A stretch of DNA of 64,000 nt from contig JAKSZP010009602.1 in NCBI GenBank assembly GCA_022478985.1, positions 19,963 through 83,962 of the forward strand, read 5' to 3'. Below, piece after piece: positions 1 to 11,280 of the stretch (position 1 is the stretch's first letter; each line of letters opens with the position of its first letter). The notes beneath the pieces are model-generated. The model was given only the letters and a program-made list of their open reading frames with translations. It was not told where the DNA came from and did no database searches. The DNA is from Massospora cicadina. Its lineage: Eukaryota; Entomophthoromycota; Entomophthoromycetes; Entomophthorales; Entomophthoraceae. Position numbers and translations under genes: made by a program.

Positions 1-170
1 TACAATTATGAGATTGTCCACTGAGCAGGGGCTTCTCACCAGAATGCGATTGACTTATTGTGGTTACCAATGGTTCATATGGTATACCCGCAGGTGGATG
101 ATCTATTTCAGAGAATGGTTGAAGGAGAAATTGGTAACGAGCCCGAGAAATCCAAGGTGCGCTTCAGAAA
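1..170 (+). pseudogene. RNase H tail and linker, Gypsy A
   Basis: Frame 1 reads YNYEIVH, a stop (TGA), then AGASHQNAIDLLW. This matches the end of a Gypsy RNase H domain, usually of the form H-x-AG-x-x-H-x-N-AD-x-LSR, where the Asp is the last catalytic residue. Here the Asp position has shifted to IDLL, so the domain is degenerate. A linker follows that leads to the integrase. The N-terminal part of the domain is beyond the window edge. Confidence 0.6.
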
Positions 171-1140
171 GTGATGGAAAACACTGAGACCATGGATGGA
201 CAAGTGTTCAAGACAACCAATGGGAAGCGGTTATCATTACCAAAGCTGTCAGAAAGAGCAGCTATCGTGCAAGCAGCTCATAAGGTTGTTGGGCATGGAG
301 GACTGAGGAAAACAACTGATCATATTCGCCAGTACTGCTGGGAGTCCATCAACTACAATGTCACAGACTATCTAGCTTGTTGCATGGAGTGCCAGCTGCA
401 CAAACCACATAAGAATACAACTGGATACCAACTGGTCCACCCTGGATTTGCCCGGCATATGGTTTCCATTGATGTGATGGGACCGCTGACAATGAGCACA
501 GGGGTAGTCAAGTACATTATAGTTGCCATCGACCATCTGATGAGATGGGTCAAGATGAAGGCCCTAACAAAAGTAGAAGCTACCAGCACTGCGAGGTTCA
601 TCCTGGATCAAGTAATATATTGAAATGGATGTCCGCAGGTCCTGATTAGTGATAATGGGACAAACTTCACATCTCATGTTATCCTGAGATTGAATGAGAT
701 AAATGGGGATCAGAGTAGTAGTGCCAGTACCCTACCATCTGGAGACAAACGTAATGGTAGAACAAGTTAATGGAACGCTGGCCATGACGCTGAGGAAGCT
801 GGTCACAGGAAGAACTTCTGAGTGGGTAATGTACCTAAGTTTGGTGACATTTGCCTATAATATCAGCCATCATATAGCGACAGAAAAACATCATTTTGAG
901 TTGTTGTATGGGAAAAAGGCCGTGTTGCCACCAATTTTATATTTGGTGGTGGAACCAACGTCTGGGATAAGTGCTGAACAATATTTGAACTGATTGATGA
1001 ATATCCTGATTGATATGCAATTGCTTGCAAACGATATTACGTTGAAGAAGAGGATACAAGCAAAATTGATGAACAATAAGAACTGACTGGCCTTAGCAGA
1101 ATATCAAATAGGCAAAAGAGTTGCCTATACGATATGCATG
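171..1140 (+). pseudogene. Integrase of Gypsy A, broken
   Basis: This domain would join the cDNA to the genome. It begins with the zinc-binding part: HKVVGHGG supplies the two His and CCMECQ the two Cys. The catalytic core follows with the first Asp in SIDVMGPL, the second in ISDNGTNFTSH and the Glu in NVMVEQVNGT. A TGA at 621-623 and a frameshift near 700 break the frame; the rest reads on from about 703 to 993. The gap between this piece and the piece at 3448 is the insertion of element M. All three catalytic acids are still visible, but no continuous protein can be made. Confidence 0.8.
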
Positions 1141-2204
1141 TGTCGCGAAATCAACCTTGGGCTCCACTAGTGTGCCAGGCCAACCAGTATGAAGACTAGT
1201 GGCCCTTTGCTATTTCGCCTTCATTGGCATACCAATCCCTATAAGTCCTGCGTCCAACCTACCAACTAACCACCAATGGCTTTGCATTTAGCTCCAGGCG
1301 TCCTCAGCGTGTGCCCCGGCAAGTCCTGCCCCCTTCCTGGGCGGCTCAGGCACTCCAGCGCTGCACCACCCTCGCGACCCTTCACCAACCCATCTGGGCA
1401 TGCCCCGGCGAGTCCAGACCCCTTCTTGGGTGGCTATGGCACCTCCCGCGCTGCACCCCGCTAGGGTTGGCAGCTTTTTAGATCATCCGCTGGTAGCCAG
1501 ATGGCCAGGTTCCCACTGGTTCCTCATAGAGAGGAGGCATGGGAGCTGGCAGTGCCAGCCACTCCAGGTGTGATTCTCCGCGCCAATCAGGGATCTCCTA
1601 TCCTATCTTCCCCACTCTAGTTGCACTAAGCTACTTCAAACAAACAGGAAAGATAGGCAAATAAGAGATATTTATTAGAAGGGAATGAACGACTATTTAT
1701 ACTACTTTTAGGGCTACTGCGCCCAAGTACTCTTTGGCCAATTATCTGCCAGAAAACACATCAGCCTCTTGATGCCACAATGCTCTATCAGATCAGAAAC
1801 TCTATTCATTCATACTCATAGCAATTTCCTCCAGATCTGCTCACTGATCACTGAATATAAATTAGGTCAATCCATCTTCAGCATAAGTCGCTGGTTAATT
1901 GTATATAAACTTGTAAATGATAGAAATTTAAGCATCCTCGCATGAGTTGCCAGTGCTCCAAATTAGATGATGGAACCATTTTGGACGAGTCATAGCAGAT
2001 TCATCAGATTTCCTCTGGAAACTCCCTCAACGACCTTTGGATGGAATTTTGGCAGCAAATGCAGCTTCCGTTGAACCTAAACTCAAAAAAACATATAACT
2101 TTAAATAGTGTTGAACTAGGCAATTAGCCAGCAATTACACCCAACTAACCAAAACCCCTAATTCAAATACTATTGGAAGGATTCATATGGTTAAAATCCC
2201 AACA
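1141..2204 (-). repeat. Left LTR of element M
   Basis: Long terminal repeat of 1064 bases, the 3' LTR in the element's own direction. It carries a GC-rich block with two tandem copies of about 90 bases (1263-1465), in contrast with the AT-rich surroundings. It matches the right LTR over its whole length, with scattered transitions. Confidence 0.87.
1263..1465. repeat. CpG-rich tandem block in LTR M (left)
   Basis: Two imperfect copies of a unit that begins around ccccggcaagtcctgccccc and continues with a ggcggctcaggcactcc-like part. CpG is frequent here although the rest of the window is poor in it. A 62-codon open frame over the block looks like a by-product of GC content, and I do not call it a gene. 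Confidence 0.6.
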
Positions 2205-2383
2205 TTGTCCTCCTTTTAACCAGATGATATCCTTCTTTGTGACCCACCCCAATGGTAGGTCAAGACCTCCCAGCGCCCTCTCAAAGGAGCGCTGGTCTTA
2301 ACCAGTGGCTTTCGCCACTCCATAACCAAAACCTCTAACTACTCAAGAAGCCCACTAGTGAAGCTCCCTGTAGTGAGCACCAA
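2205..2383 (-). other. Internal region of element M with PBS and PPT
   Basis: The whole inside of element M, 179 bases. Next to the right LTR the minus strand reads TGGTGCTCACTACAGG (2382 down to 2367). That fits the last 16 bases of a tRNA: five of the T stem, seven of the acceptor, the discriminator base and CCA. Next to the left LTR the minus strand is the purine-rich aaaaggaggacaa. No reading frame is present. Confidence 0.8.
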
Positions 2384-3447
2384 TGTCGCAAAATTGGCCT
2401 TGGCCTCCGCTAGTGTGCCAGTCCAACCAGTATGAAGACTGGTGGCCCTTTGCTATTTCTCCTTCATTGGTGTACCAGCCCCTATAAGTCCTGCGTCCAA
2501 CCTACCAACTAACCACCAATGGCTTTGCCTTTAGCTCCAGGCGTCCTCAGCGTGTGCCCCGGCAAGTCCTGCCCCCTTCCTGGGTGGCTCAGGCACTCCC
2601 GTGCTGCCCCACCCTTGCGACCCTTCATCAACCCATCTGGGCATGTCCTGGTGAGTCCATCCCCCTTCTCGGGCGGCTATGTCGCCTCCCATGCTGCACC
2701 CCGCTAGGGTTGGCAGCTTGTCAGCTCATCCGCTGGTAGCCAGATGGCCAGGTTCCCACTGGTTCCTCATAGAGAGGAGTCATGGGAGCTGGCAGTTCCA
2801 GACACTCCAGGCGTGATCACCCACGCCTATCGGGGATCTCCTATCCTATCTTCCCCACTCTAGTTGCACCAAGCTACTTCAAACTAACAGGAAAGATAGG
2901 CAAACGAGAGATGTTTATTAGGAGGGAATGAACGACTATTTATACTACTTTCAGGGCTACTGCGCCCAAGTACTCTTTGGCCAATCATCTGCCAGAAAAC
3001 CCATTGGCCTCTTGATGCCACAATGCTCTATCAGATCAGAAACTCTATTCATTCATACTCATAGCAATTTCCTCCAGATCTACTCACTGATCACCAAATA
3101 TAAATTAGGTCAATCCATCCTCAGCATAAGTTGATTGTTGATTGTATATAAACTCATAGATGATAGAAATTTGTGCATCCTTGGCATGAGTCGCTGGTGC
3201 TCCAAATTAGATGACAAAACCATATTGGATGAGTCATGATGGATTCATCAGCTTTCCGCTGGAAACTCCCTCAATGACCTTCAGATGGCATTTTGGCGGT
3301 GAACGCAGCTTCCATCAAACCTAAACTTGAACAAACATATAACTAAAATATCATCAAACTTGGCGATTAGCTGGCAATTACACCTGACTAACCAAAACCC
3401 CTAATTTGAATACTATTGGAAGGATTCATCTGGTTAAAATCCTGACA
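2384..3447 (-). repeat. Right LTR of element M
   Basis: Long terminal repeat of 1064 bases, the 5' LTR in the element's own direction, paired with 1141-2204. It has the same GC-rich double block at 2506-2708. A related solo LTR stands at 42177-43203. Confidence 0.87.
2506..2708. repeat. CpG-rich tandem block in LTR M (right)
   Basis: Second copy of the block at 1263-1465, with several C-to-T changes relative to it. The related solo LTR at 42177-43203 lacks the block, so it was gained or lost within the family. Confidence 0.6.
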
Positions 3448-3640
3448 ACATGGTTTTTTAAGAAAAAATAAAATAGATGCATTGTGGTTGTGTCTGTTTG
3501 AAGTGATAGCCAAGATGGAAACTGATGCCTACTCCATCAAGAATCTCTTGGATATAAGAATTGTGAATTGAGTCCATGCTAAGTATCTGAAGCGATGGAT
3601 TGATGAAAGATTAAAAGAGTTCCCAAAGGACCAATGAACC
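3448..3640 (+). pseudogene. Integrase C-terminal end of Gypsy A
   Basis: After the acatg duplication the frame resumes with NKMDALWLCLFEVIAK, a stop in front of VHAKYLKRW, and then ERLKEFPK. Gypsy C and F show the same end as SIWIGPFKVIKK and VHAKFL, so this is the last part of the integrase of A, which binds DNA without sequence preference. The fit across the 2.3-kb insertion shows that M landed inside an existing gene. Confidence 0.75.
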
Positions 3641-5639
3641 ATTAAGTTGGTCATGTCCTGATGATTAGTTCAAGTCTGAAAAAGGGACCTCTGAACCATA
3701 GAAAACTGGCAGGTTTAAGTACCCAGGACCCAGTTTGGGGGGGAAATAAAAATATGGACCACTGAACTGAAAAAAGGTCAAGTCCCATGGAAAAAGAAGA
3801 ATAAAAATAAAAAATTGATAAATGATATTGAAAAAAATGATTATAAACTGCATAGAAAAAACTGATATATTTTTATAATTTTTATTTTTATTAATTGTCC
3901 TTAATATGGGGATGATTTTACCTATGTTGTCTCTTGAGGGAGGGAGGATGGATTGTGGTAGGAATGAACAGCCCGTCAAAATTGATGTGAGATCAGATGC
4001 TAGTGAGGGATAGACCTACACGAAACCACATTCTTTGAGTGGATGCAGAGCCCTGTGAGAAAGTGACTAGGGGAAGGGAAATTGAAATGTTGGAAGAAGC
4101 CAATCATGAAACCCCAGAGTGGAGAGGAAAGCAACAGTATAAGAAGAGTCAATTGGCGAATAATCCTGAGTAATCCTGGTATGGTACTGGAGCTGTAAGA
4201 TTAGCCTTGAGCGCCTGATGATGGGCTTTATCAAGAACACTGGACATATGGGCTGGCAGCGAACAAGGGATGCTTGATGGAGGTTGCCAAATCATGCCCC
4301 CTACTAGAGCCATCAGTGGAAGATACTGATGGGAAGCGCCAGTGAGGAGGTAGTCATGCAGGGAGCTAATGGCATCCTGCAAGTGACAACTATGAGCTTC
4401 TCAGAAGCTGAAGCTGAAGGAGCGGTGAAACCCAGGAGAGGCTGGAAGCTTTGTGGACCAACTTTGAAGAACTTGGCCAGCAAAATGAAGAGCATAAGTG
4501 GCATTATCCCAATCTAGGATGTTCTCAAGATCAGAGGGATTCAGCGCTAGGGGCAAGCCTTGGTGACTTGGCCCAGAGTTTAGCATAGGTGAGCTCAAAA
4601 TGAATACTGTTACCAATGGTGAGCTCAGTAGCCAGAACAGTGGGTTTGTAATATTGTCTGAGTCAGAAGAGGAACTCAGGAAGCAGGTCCAACCTATCAA
4701 GAAAATAATGATCAAGAGCAAATGGCATAATCTCCAGAGCATCCATGACGATGGTCAGTGCATCAATGAAAGGAGCCAAATCTAGGAGAGTTTTGAAATC
4801 CAACTCTGGAATTTACAATAGAGGAAGAATCAGCAGAGAGTTGTTTGAAATGATTGCAAGCCTGGTTTCAGAGGGATTGGTTACCATTTTCAGTAATTTG
4901 ATGGAAAGACTAGCCGCTGACGCCAGACTAGGCATATGAGGCCTGGAAGGACCATAGAAGAGGTTCCTCCGTGCATCACAACTCATCCGCTGGAAGATCC
5001 AGAGGTCTTGATCAGACAAACTATTTAGAAGCTGCTGGTATGATGACTCAGAATTCAACATATGAGCTGAATGAGAGGGGGATGTCAGACTTATATGGAA
5101 GTTGACATCATGCACCCTACAATCCATTGGACTCTAATTTTGGAGAAATTAATCTCAAATTTAATGGTATAAGCTCTCCAAGAGAAGAATTAGGAAAGAC
5201 TTGAGTCAAGAGGTTATGAGATAAATAACAAGGTCAAATAAAAATAAGTATTCTTAATTGGGCCATGAAATGAACATTGATGGCAAGAGTCTCCTGTCTA
5301 GGATGAGGAGAAAATCAGGAAATCAAGGATGCCAGACCAAGAATCCTGAATATGACAGTGGGTCATATGCCCTGATGGGGGAAATTGGATCCTGGGACTA
5401 ATATTATCATGAGTAAATTGATCAGCCCGGCATGACAGTAGATTGTGAGGACCGCGCTCTGAGTAGGCAGTAGCGAGGAGGAAGAGGAAGAGCGCCGCAT
5501 GCCAAAGTTTGTCCTGAGCAGAGTTGAGTAGTGACAATTATACTCCGTTTGAGCCAATGAAGTATTTGACCAAGTGTCCAAAGTGGTGTTCTCATGCCCC
5601 AGTCCTTTTCTCGCTGAAAATCTAGGCAAGAGGGGGATG
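3641..5639 (+). other. Long 3' non-integrase region of Gypsy A
   Basis: About 2 kb lie between the end of the integrase and the LTR; Gypsy D has only about 300 bases there. I find no recognisable domain. Open stretches exist on both strands: plus 4329-4517, 4600-4785 and 4745-4939, and minus 4401-4742 and 4813-5127, none with a known motif. The last 14 bases before 5640 are the purine tract for plus-strand priming. It may be a decayed extra frame or the remains of another insertion. Confidence 0.5.
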
Positions 5640-6803
5640 TGTTGGGATTTTTGCCCATATTTACAGCCTGCTAGATTACCAGGAATTGCTAGGGATAATT
5701 CCCTAAGGCGAATTGAATTGTAAATTGGTTGGTCTGAGTTTCAGAGTAATTACATTTGGGGAAGTTTAGGTTAATTGCCTGGTTAGATCTGTCAGGGATT
5801 GATATGAAAAATTACTTAAGTTCTCATTGGGCAGAGTTGCTGACGAAATAGGGGCATCTGATAGTGATTAACTATCATGTGTACCAATTGGGATCAGTTA
5901 AGTTTCATCACCAACTGATTGGGAATGAATAGTAAGTTGCAGGCGAGTGATGCCACCTGCAACTAGCGAATTGATTGGTTGGTGCGTGACCTGCCTTAAT
6001 GGGTAATAAGTCCCATTACTTAAGCAAGTTGCTAGCCAAATATGGGTGGTTCGCTTGGATCAATAGTAAAACGTTAGGGACACGTTTTCTGACTCTTTCC
6101 ATTTAGGTCTTGAGGATGTCCCGTGACGGAATCCTATCCAGGATGGGGAAGACCATCGCTTCTGAGATGAGGATGGGTGATTCAATGGCAACAGCTGCCA
6201 TTTCATCAAAGAGGTGTCAACTGAGGGTTAGACAACTGAATCCTCACTATAAAGACCCTAGAATACACTCCTGCCAAAAAACAGAAAACAGTATTAACAA
6301 TAACAGCATTTAGTAAAGAAGTTCTATAGTTTTCATCTGGTATATAGTTTAAGTAAACTATTATCAGCTTTCAACTGTGCTATTCTTCTCAAGGATATTA
6401 TTGCTTTGTGATATAATTGGGAGACTCTTAGTGAAAAGAGTAAAGATCTGAGCGGGGATCTAGAGAAGAAGGAGACACAATTGGGGATTGCTGCCAACTG
6501 TGTGTTGGACTGAAGAGACTGTCACCAGGGAATCTCAGAGAAGATTGGGTTGGACAGAATGAGGGAACGGATCCCTAGATCATGACATCTCGCGTATTTA
6601 ATTGAGAATACTGGCTGAGCGTTGGGCCGAGATATAAGAATTCATACTCAACTACAGATAATAGTCATCATACTATTATCAACCAATAATCTAATATACT
6701 ATACAACACAGATGAAGTGCACAAGAAACTGAACCTGTGCAGTAAAAAGATTACTAGGTTTGTTTGCTAATATAACCCTCCAGTAAATTTTTACCCCATC
6801 ACA
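5640..6803 (+). repeat. 3' LTR of Gypsy A
   Basis: It starts TGTTGGGATTT right after a purine tract and most likely ends ATCACA at 6803, about 1164 bases. The start resembles the LTR of Gypsy D (TGTTGGGAATT). No second copy is in the window, so the right border is inferred from TG..CA ends and from the resumption of Gypsy B coding shortly after. Confidence 0.65.
6248..6253 (+). promoter_or_regulatory. Possible TATA box in LTR A
   Basis: TATAAA in the context cactataaagaccc, about 610 bases into the LTR, a usual place for the U3 promoter. The sequence is suggestive only; such hexamers are common in AT-rich DNA. Confidence 0.3.
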
Positions 6804-6861
6804 TTGCCACATTTCTTTGAACTACCCAATGCGTTCATACCCTGCAGACTATCTAGGAGAA

Positions 6862-7813
6862 ATACCCTTAAAAGGCTAAACAACTGGCCACCACTTTACA
6901 TCTAAATGAGGTTCTCGCTCTTCCCCCCTCCTTGAGTGGTACATTAACTAAAGTGGAGGTCATCATAAATGGAGTGCAGGTTAAAGCTATCCTTGACACT
7001 GGGTCCCCAGTGAACGTTGTGTCAACCAAACTCTTAAGAAAATTAATCTGGTCCCTGATTTTGACTACGCTCAAGAGTTTGAAACTGTGTGCCCAAACAA
7101 CATCTGCACTATTGGAGCCTATTATTCTCTGCCCATTCGTTTTCAGAAAGCTCCTCTTGTCAGCTCCAGCAGTGGCTTTGACCAATAACACCTACGAATT
7201 ACTCATTGGAACCCAATTTTTGCTCAAATATGAAGGTGTTATTAATTTGAAGCAAGGCTATCTCTCTCTGCTTAACTACAAAATTCCTCTGATTCTGTCT
7301 AATGATGAGCTCAATAAAAAGGATTACGTTTGCACCGTTGAGTATCCCTCCTCCGCTTTATCCCTGCATTACACCATGGCAGGAAGGCATACTAAACTGT
7401 TGCCTCCTTCAGTGGACGCCCTGGAGGGTATCCCTTTCTATGCTTCTGAAGAGGTGGTCATTAAAGCTGGGGAACAAGTGGTAGTGGACATGAAGATTAC
7501 CATGCAAATCTCACACAATTGCCTACTGCACCTCATTAGCATAGAGGGAGTTAGTCCTTTAAAGCCCATAGTTTTGTCAGGCGTGTTAGACCCCGCCTAT
7601 CAGTGGCCTATCAACCTTTTTGCTAGGAAATCTCACCAAGAAGGATATGGTGGTAAAAAATCATCAGTAAATCGGAAGAGTCTTTCTGATACCCATTTAG
7701 GACATCAAGAAAGTCCACTGTATTGGGTCTATGGCAGACATGGGCTTATCCACCAATCAATCCATATGTACCCTACCTTCTGTTCATATCTCCAAAGAAC
7801 TGACTCCGGCTGA
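6862..7813 (+). pseudogene. Aspartic protease region of Gypsy B
   Basis: The protease cuts the polyprotein into working parts. The frame begins around KAKQLATTLHLNEV, has the active-site motif ILDTGSPVNVVS, and near residue 90 of the ATG-started frame NTYELLIGTQFL, the second conserved patch (ALIG-like). The frame stays open to 7813, about 290 codons, longer than a protease. Its C-terminal part is the linker towards the reverse transcriptase (EGIPFYASEEVVIKAGEQ). It is the longest open stretch of B. The ATG at 6932 is not a true start, since coding similarity begins upstream. Confidence 0.75.
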
Positions 7814-8594
7814 GCTGGATAAAATCTACATCTTACTTGAGGCCTACTGAGGCATTTTCTCCAAATCTGACAATGAATATGGGCACATGAAGAGTTGGAT
7901 GCATACTATTGATGTTGGGGATGCTAAACTCATTCATTCCAATCCCTATTTTAAATCAAAAGTTGAGGAGCTACAGATGCAGACGGAGCTTAAACAGCTG
8001 TTGTATTCTTGATTGCTGGTGCCATCACAGAGCCCTTGGTCATCCCCACTTTTATTAATAAAGAAGAAAAGTGGAGGTCATCAGGTAGTGATGGACTACC
8101 GCAAATTAACATCCTCACCAAGAAGGATAGTTACCTTATCCCTCATATTGATGATGCTCTGGCCCAACTCTCTGGGTCTAAGTACTTCTCTGCCATGAAC
8201 CTGGCTAGTGTTTATTGGCAAATGGACCTTTCTCCACAAGACCAGGAGAAATTTGGTATCATTTGCAGTGAAGGTCTCTTCCAACCTACCCAACTACCAC
8301 AAGAGTTGTGCAACGCACCCACCACTTTCCAGAGAGCAATATATCTTATCTTGCAGGATCTAAAATAAGTTGTGGCATTGTCTATCTCGATGGTATTTCA
8401 GTTTTTTCTAAGATTTTCAATGAACACCTCACACATCTAAAGGAGGTGTTTCAACGCTTGCAGGCATCTAATATCAAACTAAAGCCCTCCAAGTGTACCT
8501 TTTTCCATAGAAACTGGATTTTCCTGGGCATGCCATCTCACAAGATGAAATTCAACCTCTACAAGATAAAGTCGAAGCAATATCCAAGATTCCT
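7814..8594 (+). pseudogene. Reverse transcriptase of Gypsy B, YLDD changed to YLDG
   Basis: The fragments lie in three frames. MDYRKL is near 8088, then KKDSYLIPHIDDALAQLSG, YFSAMNLASVYWQMDLSP and LCNAPTTFQRAI in the frame 8009-8368, then VYLDGISVFSKIFNEHLTHL in the frame 8308-8601. The catalytic Y-x-D-D box therefore reads YLDG at about 8382-8393; the second metal-binding Asp is lost by an A-to-G change. Together with two frameshifts this makes the enzyme dead. Confidence 0.8.
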
Positions 8595-9378
8595 GTGCTA
8601 AAAATCCTATGTGACATCCAGATATTCTTGGGTATGATTGGCTATTACCATCAATTTATCCCAAAGTTCGCTCAGCTCAGTGAGCCCCTCGTCTGCCTCT
8701 TAACTAATAATACCCCCTTCCGTAGGGGTGCTGAACAAAAAGCCACCTTTGAGACCCTTAAGGCGTTATTACAAAAAATACCAATACTACGCCATCCTGA
8801 CTACAACAACCTTTCATGTTGTTCATAGTGCCTCTGACTATGCTGTTGGAGCTATCTTGGCTCGATTAGATGATCATGGAGTTGATCATTCTATTTCTTG
8901 CTTTAGAAAAATGCTTTCTAAAGCTGCGCGTAACTACAGTGTTATGGAAAAGGAGTGTTTGGCTGTCCTGCTCGCTTTCAAACACTACCACCCATTCCTA
9001 TATGGGACTCCCTGTAAAGTAATCACAGATCACACCTCTCTAAAGTGGTTGCAGAATATGAAGGACCCCATGGGGCAGTTGTCGTGCTGGGCTCTGAAGC
9101 TCCAACATTACATTATGACTATTGAGCATCATGCAGGAATGTGCCAAATGAATGTAGATGGGTTAACATGGCTTCCTGTTCTTCATTTAGACAATAGTGA
9201 AGCTGAGAGGCTATGCGATCTCCTTTTTTTAGTACTAGATGGTTGGCTATGTGATCTCCTCATGACTCCAGATTCATGGGCTGATGAAGATGAACCAGTA
9301 CAGAAGATGCTAGCACAGCACTCCCAGAACACCAAGGTGGATAATGTGAAGCTATATAAAAAAGTAGGAGTAAATTAG
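8595..9378 (+). pseudogene. RNase H of Gypsy B
   Basis: This domain would remove the RNA strand after copying. After a short thumb part (FLGMIGYYHQFIPKFAQL, a hallmark of Gypsy elements) a frameshift near 8730-8830 leads to the RNase H. Its acids are SASDYAVGAILA (Asp), MEKECLAVLLAFKH (Glu), VITDHTSLKWLQ (Asp) and MNVDGLTWLP (last Asp). All four acids are visible, so this is the best-kept catalytic domain of B. Confidence 0.78.
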
Positions 9379-10244
9379 TTACCCTATCTCTGGCCGTCAG
9401 AGCGAGTTCATGTCATCTTGGAGTCCTACACTATCATGGGGCATGACAGAGTATGAAAAACATATGAGTGGGTGAAAGATTGGTACTACTGTGAGGGCAT
9501 CTTGAAAACCATAACCAAAGTCTTGGATGCATGCCAGACCTGTAAGAAACAATCCAGCTTCAAGGCCTGATATCAATATTAACCTACAATGCCTCAACAA
9601 CCTTTCCACACCATAAGTCTGGATGTAAAGGTCCTCTCCCTCAGACCACATGTGTAAATCGCTATATCTTAATTATTATTGATCATTTCACCAAATGGGT
9701 TGAAGCTGTAGCTCACCCCGCTCAAACTGCTAAAGCCACGGCCAACTTATTACACCAATACATTTTCCCTGGCTTGGGTGTCCCCAGGTCCTCTTATGTG
9801 ATAATAGAAAAAAATTTACTTCCCTAGTAGTGAAGCTCCTTGCCACCTCCATGGGAGCTCAACGACTCTTTTCAGCCCATTATAACCCATCCACAAATGA
9901 TGCTTTAGAAAAAGTTAATGGAACCCTGTTCTCCATACATTACAAAATGGCCAATTCAGACCCTCTCCACTAGGATCTTTTTTTACTCTGTGCCCTCATA
10001 GCCTATCAAATTAGTTATCATTGTATTCTAAAGATGTCCCCTTTCCATGTGTTATATGGCTGAGAACCTGGGGTACCAGCTCTACTAGCAAAAGATATTT
10101 TCACTGGCAGAACTGGACCAGAGAAAGCCAAGAAAAAGTTGGCCCAATACATTATCCAGCTATAAGTGGAAGCTATGACTAACTTGGCTAATACATTCAA
10201 AAAGAAGCTAAAGCAGCTGATGAGCTCCATGTCCCCATCCCTTC
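9379..10244 (+). pseudogene. Integrase of Gypsy B, N-terminal and core, broken
   Basis: Pieces of zinc-binding sequence (TIMGHDR, KVLDACQTCKKQSS) and of the core (TISLDVKVLSL) can be read in shifting frames. The patch that should hold the second Asp reads CDNRKKFTS-like and is interrupted by stops. The frame ends at 10244 where Gypsy C begins; the last part is at 17909. The reading depends on joining frames, so details are uncertain. Confidence 0.6.
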
Positions 10245-10680
10245 TGTCATGATTCTGATATGACTGGATAATAGGCCCTAAGTCATTATGGTGGAACAGA
10301 GGGAATCTGCCAAGTTTGATATGAGTTATGGTAATTTGAGCGCCTTGAAATGGGATATTGGGTTGTTAGGGAAATCACCTCTAATTATGTGATCAGGAAA
10401 ATAATGAATGAATAATTGGAGGAACCAATGAGATATGGCAAAGTGAATTACTAAGCCATGAAAGTGGTATCATCTGAAGTTACTATGATACAAGCAAGAT
10501 GAGACAATCAAGAAAAGGAGGTTGTTAATATTTTAGAGAGGGAAAAACAGCAACAATCAGCTGTGTTTATTATAATGAATAAAGAAGTATAGTGGGGGCA
10601 AGTGCTCCATATCTACTTAATAAAAAATTTTCACTGATGTGCTGACTTATTGACTGACTGACTAACATCTGAAACCTTTG

Positions 10681-10995
10681 AGTCTGATAGGGTCAATCTA
10701 TTTGGGTGAGTGGGTGAGAATTGGCAAATCTTATCAAATCTGAAATTATCAATCCTGATGGGTTCAATCTGTTTGGGCGAGTGGGTGAGAATTGACAAAT
10801 ATCATTATATAATTCACCAAATTGCTCACCTGAAGCTAATTGAGTTTAATAAGTTTAATCTATTTGGGTGAGTGAGTGAGAATTGGCAAATAAGATCAAA
10901 TCTGAAGCTAATCAAATCTGATAGGTTCAATCTATTTGGGTGAGTGGGTGATAATTAGCGAACATTATCTAATAACTCACCAAATTGCTCACCCA
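10681..10995. repeat. Tandem repeats in Helitron 1, set 1
   Basis: Four imperfect copies, at about 10681, 10751, 10845 and 10915, of a unit around ttcaatctatttgggtgagt followed by gggtgagaattggc. The same unit occurs once in Helitron 2 and twice in Helitron 3, so it is a family hallmark. Confidence 0.8.
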
Positions 10996-11012
10996 AAACT
11001 ATTTTTGTTATA

Positions 11013-11280
11013 TAGAACTTAACCGCAAATTTTACCCAATTAGTTATATAACACTTACCTATGAATTTTACCCAATAAAATCATAATTCAAGCTCCACTG
11101 ATAAGCTTGCCATAAGGTATTGTTGTAGCTTGATTTATTAAAGCTTTTTTAATAAAATTAGTTATATAAACCTTAACTACAAAATTCTATCCAATCAAAT
11201 CATCTCCACAATCTAAGCTCCACTGATAAGCTTACCATAAGTTATTGTTGCAGCTTGATATTAAAAGCTTTTACTAAAAT
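11013..11280. repeat. Tandem repeats in Helitron 1, set 2
   Basis: Two long copies of about 125 bases and one short copy. Each long copy holds tagttatata, an aaattttacccaat-like part, then ctccactgataagctt and a part ending tgcagcttga. This set is not present in Helitrons 2 or 3. Confidence 0.7.

Larger units (their letters stand above)
1141..3447 (-). mobile_element. Miniature LTR retrotransposon M (TRIM-like)
   Basis: Two direct repeats of exactly 1064 bases, each starting TGTCGC and ending AACA or GACA on the plus strand, flank only 179 bases. The flanks gcatg (1136-1140) and acatg (3448-3452) are a five-base duplication with one transition. On the minus strand the internal part starts with a tRNA primer-binding site (2367-2382) and ends with a purine tract (2205-2219), so the element runs right to left. 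It has no coding capacity and must be copied by another element's proteins. The 16-base primer site is identical to that of Gypsy F. It sits in the integrase of Gypsy A. Confidence 0.87.
1..6803 (+). mobile_element. Ty3/Gypsy element A, 3' part
   Basis: The 3' part of a Gypsy element whose left half lies outside the window. In order it shows the RNase H tail, an integrase with its zinc-binding start, the integrase C-terminal stretch, about 2 kb without clear coding, a purine tract (gcaagagggggatg, ending at 5639) and an LTR. The integrase is cut in two by miniature element M at 1141-3447, which left a five-base duplication. Frameshifts and stops show the copy is dead. Because Gypsy B resumes directly after the LTR in mid-polyprotein, A probably inserted into B, with B's 5' half to the left of the window. 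Confidence 0.8.
6804..10244 (+). mobile_element. Ty3/Gypsy element B, left piece
   Basis: Protease, reverse transcriptase, RNase H and most of the integrase of a Gypsy element different from the C/F family. The gag part is missing. The integrase is cut at 10244 by Gypsy C and continues at 17909, and the LTR follows at 18129. The five bases ccttc (10240-10244) are repeated at 17904-17908. The reverse transcriptase has lost a catalytic Asp, so this copy is inactive. Confidence 0.82.

Noticed and set aside
1276..1464. Open frame of 62 codons in the GC-rich LTR block
   Set aside because: It is repeated in the second LTR with changed residues, has no motif, and GC-rich DNA has few stops by composition.
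10681..11280. CRISPR-like array in Helitron 1
   Set aside because: The repeats are imperfect, spaced unevenly and continuous with Helitron ends; the setting is eukaryotic.
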